Positions 59,393-64,000 of a stretch of DNA of 64,000 bases are shown in pieces. Location: positions 310,001-374,000 of the forward strand of contig NZ_MTBC01000003.1 in the NCBI RefSeq assembly GCF_002072105.2, read 5' to 3'. Under the pieces are notes generated by a model that did no database searches, was not told the origin of the DNA, and saw only the letters and a list, made by a program, of their open reading frames with translations. Numbering within the stretch: the first letter of the stretch is position 1; every line of letters starts with the position of its first letter. This DNA is from Croceivirga radicis (GTDB taxonomy: Bacteria > Bacteroidota > Bacteroidia > Flavobacteriales > Flavobacteriaceae). Both the position numbers and the translations under genes were made by a program.

Positions 59393-60199
59393 ATGAGAGT
59401 ATTACTTATTGGTGCAGGAAACATGGGACTCACCTATGCAGAAGGAATGGTAAAATCCAAGCTGCTAAAAAAGAAAAACATAATGGTTTTGGACAAGTCT
59501 AAAGAGGCTTTGAACCGCGTAGACAAAATGCCAAATTTTGATACGTTTGACCGTTTGGAAGATTGTGTTCCCATTGCAGAAATCATCATGGTGGCCGTAA
59601 AGCCATACCATGCTGAAGAACTGTTCCAACGTATAAAACCTTTATTGAATAACGAGCAAATGGTAATTTCCATCATGGCTGGTGTTACCATAGACTACAT
59701 GAAAGAAGCATTGGGCATACAGAAAATTGTACGTGCCATGCCCAATTTACCTGCCAAGGTAGGTAAAGGACTTACCAGTTACGTGTCTTCTAAACAAGTT
59801 TCTAGGTTAGAACTTTTTATGGTAGAAGATTTGCTAAACACAACTGGTAAATCCATAAGGGTAGAAAACGAGAAATACATAGATGCTTCTACCGGAATTT
59901 CGGGTAGTGGGCCAGCCTACGTGTTCTATTTTATGCAAAGTATGATGGATGCCGCCCTACAGATGGGCTTTTCAGAAAACGTATCCAAAGTATTGGTAAG
60001 CCAAACATTTACTGGTGCGGTAGAGTTGTTTAATCAATCTAACCTTACACCAGATACATGGATGCAGCGTGTAGCATCTAAAGGGGGTACAACCCAAGCT
60101 GCCTTAGACTCCATGCAAGATAATAATGTAAACGAATTAATAAAAGACGCCGCTTTTGCCGCTTTTAACAGAGCTGTAGAATTGGGCGAAGAATACTAA
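59393..60199 (+). CDS. proC: Pyrroline-5-carboxylate reductase
   Basis: ProC carries out the last step of proline synthesis. The 268 residues begin MRVLLIGAGNMGLTYAEGMV with the Rossmann motif GxGxxG. It has MAGVTIDYMKEALG, VRAMPNLPAKVGKG, the signature SGSGPAYVFYFMQSMMDAAL and the late VASKGGTTQAALDSM. It is followed by proB after 3 nt and proA, so all three proline genes are together. Confidence 0.97.
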   Translation: MRVLLIGAGNMGLTYAEGMVKSKLLKKKNIMVLDKSKEALNRVDKMPNFDTFDRLEDCVPIAEIIMVAVKPYHAEELFQRIKPLLNNEQMVISIMAGVTIDYMKEALGIQKIVRAMPNLPAKVGKGLTSYVSSKQVSRLELFMVEDLLNTTGKSIRVENEKYIDASTGISGSGPAYVFYFMQSMMDAALQMGFSENVSKVLVSQTFTGAVELFNQSNLTPDTWMQRVASKGGTTQAALDSMQDNNVNELIKDAAFAAFNRAVELGEEY

Positions 60200-60202
60200 A
60201 TC

Positions 60203-60973
60203 ATGTATAAAAAATTAGTGGTCATCAAAGTTGGTACAAACGTAATGACCAATAAAGACAACAGAATAGTAAGACCTGTTTTAAACAATTTAGTTAGGCA
60301 AATTGCTGAATTGTATGAGCGAGATATCATGACCATTTTGGTTTCCTCAGGTTCCGTTATTGCAGGTAAAGAAGTTTTAGGAAAGGCAAAAATTGAAGAT
60401 ACTACCCAGCGCAGGCAGGTATATTCTGCTATTGGCCAACCTAGAATGATGCGCCTATACTATAACATTTTTAGGGATTATGGTATGAAATGTGCGCAGG
60501 TTTTACCAACAAAGCGAGATTTTAATCCTGGCATTCATAGGGACAATATGATTAATTGTATAGAGGGTTTATTGTCTGAAGGCGTAATACCAATTGCCAA
60601 TGAAGATGATGCGGTATCCGTTACCATGAGCATGTTTTCAGACAATGACGAATTAGCCACCCTAATTGCTGAGCTTATGAACGCAGACCGGTTAATCTTA
60701 TTAACAGATATAGATGGCCTGTATGATGGACATCCTGAAAATGAAGGCTCCAAGGTTATTAGCAATGTAGAACCAGAGGAAGATTTGGATAAATACATAG
60801 AAAATCCAGATAAACAAGAAGGTGAAGGCCGTGGTGGTATGGGCTCAAAATTAGGTTATGCGCAATTAGCAGCAAGCAAAGACATTCCTTGCTATATTGT
60901 AAACGGAAAAAAAGAGAACATAATAATTGATATTGTAAACGGCAAGACCGTGGGAACCAAGGTTTCACAATAA
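60203..60973 (+). CDS. proB: Glutamate 5-kinase
   Basis: ProB phosphorylates glutamate to gamma-glutamyl phosphate, the first step of proline synthesis. The 256 residues carry the amino-acid-kinase motifs VVIKVGTNVMTNKD at the start, VSSGSVIAGKEVLG, PIANEDDAVSVTMSMFSDND and a GGMGSKLGYAQLAASK loop. It lacks the C-terminal PUA domain of E. coli ProB, which makes the enzyme shorter. ProB is usually feedback-inhibited by proline. It lies between proC and proA (10 nt). Confidence 0.96.
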   Translation: MYKKLVVIKVGTNVMTNKDNRIVRPVLNNLVRQIAELYERDIMTILVSSGSVIAGKEVLGKAKIEDTTQRRQVYSAIGQPRMMRLYYNIFRDYGMKCAQVLPTKRDFNPGIHRDNMINCIEGLLSEGVIPIANEDDAVSVTMSMFSDNDELATLIAELMNADRLILLTDIDGLYDGHPENEGSKVISNVEPEEDLDKYIENPDKQEGEGRGGMGSKLGYAQLAASKDIPCYIVNGKKENIIIDIVNGKTVGTKVSQ

Positions 60974-60983
60974 AAACAGAAGA

Positions 60984-62183
60984 ATGAAATTATTAAAAAC
61001 AGCAGTAAAAAATGCTGTATTAGAAAGTATGGAGCGTATACTCCATGAACATAAAGACGAATTATTATTGGCCAATCAAAAAGATTTGGCCGCCTTTAAC
61101 AAAGATGATCAGGCCCTTTATGACCGTTTGGTAGTGGATGATAAAAAAGTAGGGCAAATGATACAAGCCGTTAAGGAGGTGCGTTTACAAGAAGATCCCG
61201 TAAACAAAGAAATTTCTAAGAAACATTTAGAAAATGGTTTGGAAATCACTAACAAAACAGCTCCTTTTGGTACCATTATGATTATCTATGAATCTAGACC
61301 AGATGTTACCGTAGAGGCCGCTGTTTTGGCCTTTAAAGCCAATAACAAAATTCTTTTAAAGGGTGGTAAGGAGGCTTATTACAGTAATAAGGCCTTAGTA
61401 AAATTTTGGCATATGGCCTTGGATGAACATAATCTTGGAAAGGATTATATTCAATTTTTAGAAATGGATAGAACCCAGACTCAAGCGTTTTTAAAAAATC
61501 CAGATCAGCCTTTAGATTTAATTGTACCAAGAGGTGGGGAGCGCTTAATTGCTTTTGTAAAGGAACATGCCAAATGTGCAGTTTTGGTAAGTGGTAGGGG
61601 TAACAATTTTTTATATGTACATCCCGAAGCAGATTGGCAAATGACCAAAAAAGTGATCATAAATGCCAAAACACATAAAATATCTGCTTGTAATGCCTTG
61701 GACAAGATACTTCTAGATATTAACCTTCCAGATTATGAAGGTAAGATTCAGGAGTTGGCAAGATTACTAAAAGAACATCAGGTAAGTTTGGTAGTAGATG
61801 AAAAAGTTTCCAAATCACTTCCTAATGAGGAAAGAATAAAGGAAAATAGCATATGGCAAGAAGAATTCCTTTCCATGAAATGTGTAATTGGTTCAGTTGC
61901 AAATCTAGAAGAGGCCGTGGTTCTAATAAATGAGAATAGTGGTGGACATTCTGCTGCAATTATGACCAGTAATAATCAAGTTGCCCAAGAATTTATGGAT
62001 GCTGTAGATTGTGCTGCCGTTTATCAGAATGCATCTACTAGATTTACAGATGGTGGCCAAATGGGAGTTGGTGCAGAGCTTGCAATTAGTACGGACAAAC
62101 TACACCATAGAGGGCCACTGGGCTTAAAACAGTTGGTTACCAACAAATATTATATTTTAGGTAACGGACAAATTAGAAATTAA
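60984..62183 (+). CDS. proA: Glutamate-5-semialdehyde dehydrogenase (gamma-glutamyl phosphate reductase)
   Basis: ProA reduces gamma-glutamyl phosphate to glutamate semialdehyde with NADPH. The 399 residues have APFGTIMIIYESRPDVTVEA, LKGGKEAYYSNKALVKF, VPRGGERLIAFVKEHAKCAV and the active-site NAKTHKISACNALDKI with the catalytic Cys. A C-terminal NASTRFTDGGQMGVGAELAI and HRGPLGLKQL follow. With proB and proC it forms the complete path from glutamate to proline. Confidence 0.97.
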   Translation: MKLLKTAVKNAVLESMERILHEHKDELLLANQKDLAAFNKDDQALYDRLVVDDKKVGQMIQAVKEVRLQEDPVNKEISKKHLENGLEITNKTAPFGTIMIIYESRPDVTVEAAVLAFKANNKILLKGGKEAYYSNKALVKFWHMALDEHNLGKDYIQFLEMDRTQTQAFLKNPDQPLDLIVPRGGERLIAFVKEHAKCAVLVSGRGNNFLYVHPEADWQMTKKVIINAKTHKISACNALDKILLDINLPDYEGKIQELARLLKEHQVSLVVDEKVSKSLPNEERIKENSIWQEEFLSMKCVIGSVANLEEAVVLINENSGGHSAAIMTSNNQVAQEFMDAVDCAAVYQNASTRFTDGGQMGVGAELAISTDKLHHRGPLGLKQLVTNKYYILGNGQIRN

Positions 62184-62208
62184 TCTACATCGTAATATTT
62201 AAATTTAG

Positions 62209-62232
62209 AAACCTGGTTTATCCAGGTTTTTT
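62209..62232 (+). terminator. Terminator of the proCBA operon
   Basis: An AAACCTGG/CCAGGTTT stem (62209-62216 with 62222-62229) and a 5-nt loop are followed by T residues, 25 nt after the proA stop codon. Confidence 0.88.
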
Positions 62233-62236
62233 TATG

Positions 62237-62263
62237 CCTACACACTAAAATGTAGGATTTTTC
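62237..62263 (+). terminator. Second hairpin behind the pro operon terminator
   Basis: A CCTACA/TGTAGG stem (62237-62242 with 62251-62256), an 8-nt loop and a short T-run follow the first terminator. It may be a backup terminator. Confidence 0.55.
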
Positions 62264-62306
62264 GTATTTATATATAAATTTTTTCTTTAACAAACATTTT
62301 TATATG

Positions 62307-62314
62307 TATCTTTG
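62307..62314 (+). promoter_or_regulatory. -7 box upstream of the sensor kinase gene
   Basis: TATCTTTG matches TAnnTTTG, about 100 nt before the ATG at 62415; a weak TTTA sits at the -33 position. Confidence 0.45.
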
Positions 62315-62414
62315 GATATCCCAGTATAGACTTCTCTTAAACCATAGAAAAAATTCCATTGGTGCCATATGTTATTTAATTGGCATTTAGGCCAACAACC
62401 AAAAAGAATGAAAT

Positions 62415-64000
62415 ATGGATTTTAATCAGCTTGGCATTTTTTTTCTACAAACTACCCTAGTTTCTGGATTAATACTTACGCTATTTAGGGTTAGAAAAAC
62501 CATGGGTTTGGGTATGGTTTACATTTGTCTAGGCCTCTTTCAATTTATTCAAGTATTTCTGCCTACAAACTTCTATATGAAAATTACTGGGGTATTGGCG
62601 GTATCTTTTGCTTCTGTAGTATTCACTACCGTATTATTTACCATGCTATTGGTCTACATTAAAGAAGATGCCAATGAGACCAAAAAGGTTATCTATGCCT
62701 TGCTATTATCTAATTTGGTAATTGCCCTTACCCTTTTAATATTAAATTTCAATTTGGGCTCTCAAAACTACACCAACCCTTATGGCATTAGTATGATTGA
62801 GTCTCCCTTGAAGTTTAAAATTCTGCTGTTGGGCACCTTGGTATTACTGGCAGATATGATATTTGCCATTTTTTTATATGAGTTTATTTCTAAATATATC
62901 AACAAGCTTTTCTTTAGAATATTCTTGACCATGGTCCTTGTGCTAGCCTTTGATTCTTTTGTATTCAACTTAATAACGTTTTGGGATCGAGATAACTTAT
63001 CAGAATTAATTTCGTCATCCATAATCGCAAAAGTATTTACGGCCACATTTCTGTCATTTTTGTATACCATATATCTTGCATATTTTGAAAAAGATAACAA
63101 GGCTGAAGAATTGTTAAAGATTCAAGACATTTTTCAAAAATTGTCTTACAAGCAAAAATTTGAACTTGCCTCTAAGGATATAATTAAAACTTCCACGGAA
63201 TTACAGATAAAAGAAGACCGTTACAAAACACTAACAGATACGGCTCCTGTAGGTGTTTTTCATACAACACCAACTGGTGAAACCACTTATGTAAACCCAA
63301 AGTGGTGTGAAATAACCGGTATTTCTGCCGAAGATGCCATTAAGGACGGTTGGAAAAATTATATTCATCCAGATGATGTGGATAGAATTTCCCATTGTTG
63401 GAACGAAGCTGTAAATAAAAAGATGAGTTCTTCCGCAGCCTATAGATTTATTCGTAAAGATGGTACCCTACGTTGGGTTTTAGGCAACGCTGTGCCAGAA
63501 TTAAATAAGAAGAATGAAATTATAGGTTTTATTGGTACAACTACAGACATTACCGAAATTAAAAAATACCAAGAGCAATTAATACAATTAAAGAACAAGG
63601 CCGAAGAGGCCAACAGATTAAAATCGGCTTTTTTGGCTAATGTTAGTCATGAAATACGTACGCCAATGAACGGTATATTGGGTTTTACCAATCTATTAAA
63701 AAACCAACAATTAACTAGTGACGATAGATTGGAGTATTTAGATATAATAGAAGATAGCGGTAGAAGGATGTTGCATATTATGAACGATATTATCAACATT
63801 TCTAGAATAGAGGCAGGTAGTGTAGAATTGCACAAAGAAACATTTGACCTTTTAAACCTACTCACCTATAAATTAGATTTTTTCACCCCAATAGCGCAAA
63901 AGAAAAATCTCGAATTGATTTACGAGAAAAATGAACCGGACCATCCTATCATAATGCATACGGACAAAGATAAAGTATGTTCTATTGTAAGTAATTTTAT
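62415..64000 (+). CDS. Membrane sensor histidine kinase with PAS domain (cut by window edge)
   Basis: The frame is open from the ATG at 62415 to the window end, 528 codons. The first 225 residues are polytopic (about six to seven membrane helices). They include GMVYICLGLFQFIQVFLP, LAVSFASVVFTTVLFTMLLV, YALLLSNLVIALTLLILNF and a helix with LVLLADMIFAIFLYEF; this pattern recalls the Vut_1/YhhQ transporter-like modules, tentatively. A coiled linker and a PAS domain at about 270-375 follow (TAPVGVFHTTPTGETTYVNP, YIHPDDVDRISHCWNEAV). A HisKA domain has His412 in FLANVSHEIRTPMNGIL. The ATPase domain starts at the end and is cut. Later domains cannot be seen. Confidence 0.9.
   Translation, partial: MDFNQLGIFFLQTTLVSGLILTLFRVRKTMGLGMVYICLGLFQFIQVFLPTNFYMKITGVLAVSFASVVFTTVLFTMLLVYIKEDANETKKVIYALLLSNLVIALTLLILNFNLGSQNYTNPYGISMIESPLKFKILLLGTLVLLADMIFAIFLYEFISKYINKLFFRIFLTMVLVLAFDSFVFNLITFWDRDNLSELISSSIIAKVFTATFLSFLYTIYLAYFEKDNKAEELLKIQDIFQKLSYKQKFELASKDIIKTSTELQIKEDRYKTLTDTAPVGVFHTTPTGETTYVNPKWCEITGISAEDAIKDGWKNYIHPDDVDRISHCWNEAVNKKMSSSAAYRFIRKDGTLRWVLGNAVPELNKKNEIIGFIGTTTDITEIKKYQEQLIQLKNKAEEANRLKSAFLANVSHEIRTPMNGILGFTNLLKNQQLTSDDRLEYLDIIEDSGRRMLHIMNDIINISRIEAGSVELHKETFDLLNLLTYKLDFFTPIAQKKNLELIYEKNEPDHPIIMHTDKDKVCSIVSNF

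Overview
The window comes from a member of the Bacteroidetes, most likely a marine Flavobacteriaceae (a Maribacter- or Zobellia-like genome would fit). The evidence is low G+C, near absence of Shine-Dalgarno sequences, promoters of the Bacteroidetes type (TTG or TTTG, then TAnnTTTG), lipoproteins whose cysteine is followed by Ser/Asn/Asp runs, families typical of the phylum (DUF4252, DUF6263, DUF4199, GlmU-like, LytTR) and a B12 locus built on a BtuB/BtuG-type pair. Most of the window is chromosomal housekeeping DNA. I saw no insertion sequence, prophage, CRISPR array, tRNA or rRNA.

Layout. 1-5.5 kb: the end of a LytTR regulator, then a reverse nadC-yihY-DUF2147-priA operon and forward rlmH. 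5.5-9.1 kb: a truncated-looking sensor, a SerB-SerA fusion and a small methyltransferase. 9.1-14.6 kb: rdgB, a DEAD-box helicase with a structured leader, an outer-membrane-type protein, a GH13 lipoprotein and a metal-binding lipoprotein. 14.6-18.9 kb: VOC, SRPBCC, trmH, sirtuin and purB. 19-22.7 kb: mscS, then an ECF sigma / anti-sigma-like / three-DUF4252 operon behind a recognisable ECF promoter. 22.8-25.8 kb: two S41 peptidase lipoproteins. 25.8-32.3 kb: the B12 uptake locus, with btuB-btuG behind a cobalamin riboswitch and btuFCD divergent.

32.4-38.4 kb: rmuC, a thioesterase and the oxidative pentose phosphate genes pgl, zwf and gnd. 38.5-48.3 kb: carB, rpmH, DUF6263, TPR, lytic transglycosylase, alpha/beta hydrolase, small GNAT, mtaB, GlmU-like and rpmE2. 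48.4-53.6 kb: DUF4199, a GT2 glycosyltransferase, a phosphohexomutase and an MsbA-like exporter. 53.7-55.7 kb: a second ECF sigma circuit with a Spy-like protein. 55.7-58.4 kb: GIY-YIG, a BNR-repeat lipoprotein and an RsmB-type methyltransferase. 58.4-62.2 kb: a leader with a 33-codon ORF, GNAT-rpsU, and proC-proB-proA. 62.4 kb to the end: a membrane sensor histidine kinase cut by the window edge.

The genes most likely to act together are the complete B12 import path (surface lipoprotein, TonB receptor, binding protein, permease, ATPase), the two envelope-stress-like ECF circuits, the NADPH-producing zwf-pgl-gnd trio and the complete proline pathway. Several gene ends are tightly packed: terminator-like hairpins are built from coding sequence or hold stop codons in their loops. 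No system here is certain to be new. The best candidates for something undescribed are the DUF4252 sigma-factor operon, the P-x-G-Y-F-E sigma partner with its Spy-like neighbour, the metallothionein-like lipoprotein, and the leader upstream of the GNAT-bS21 pair.
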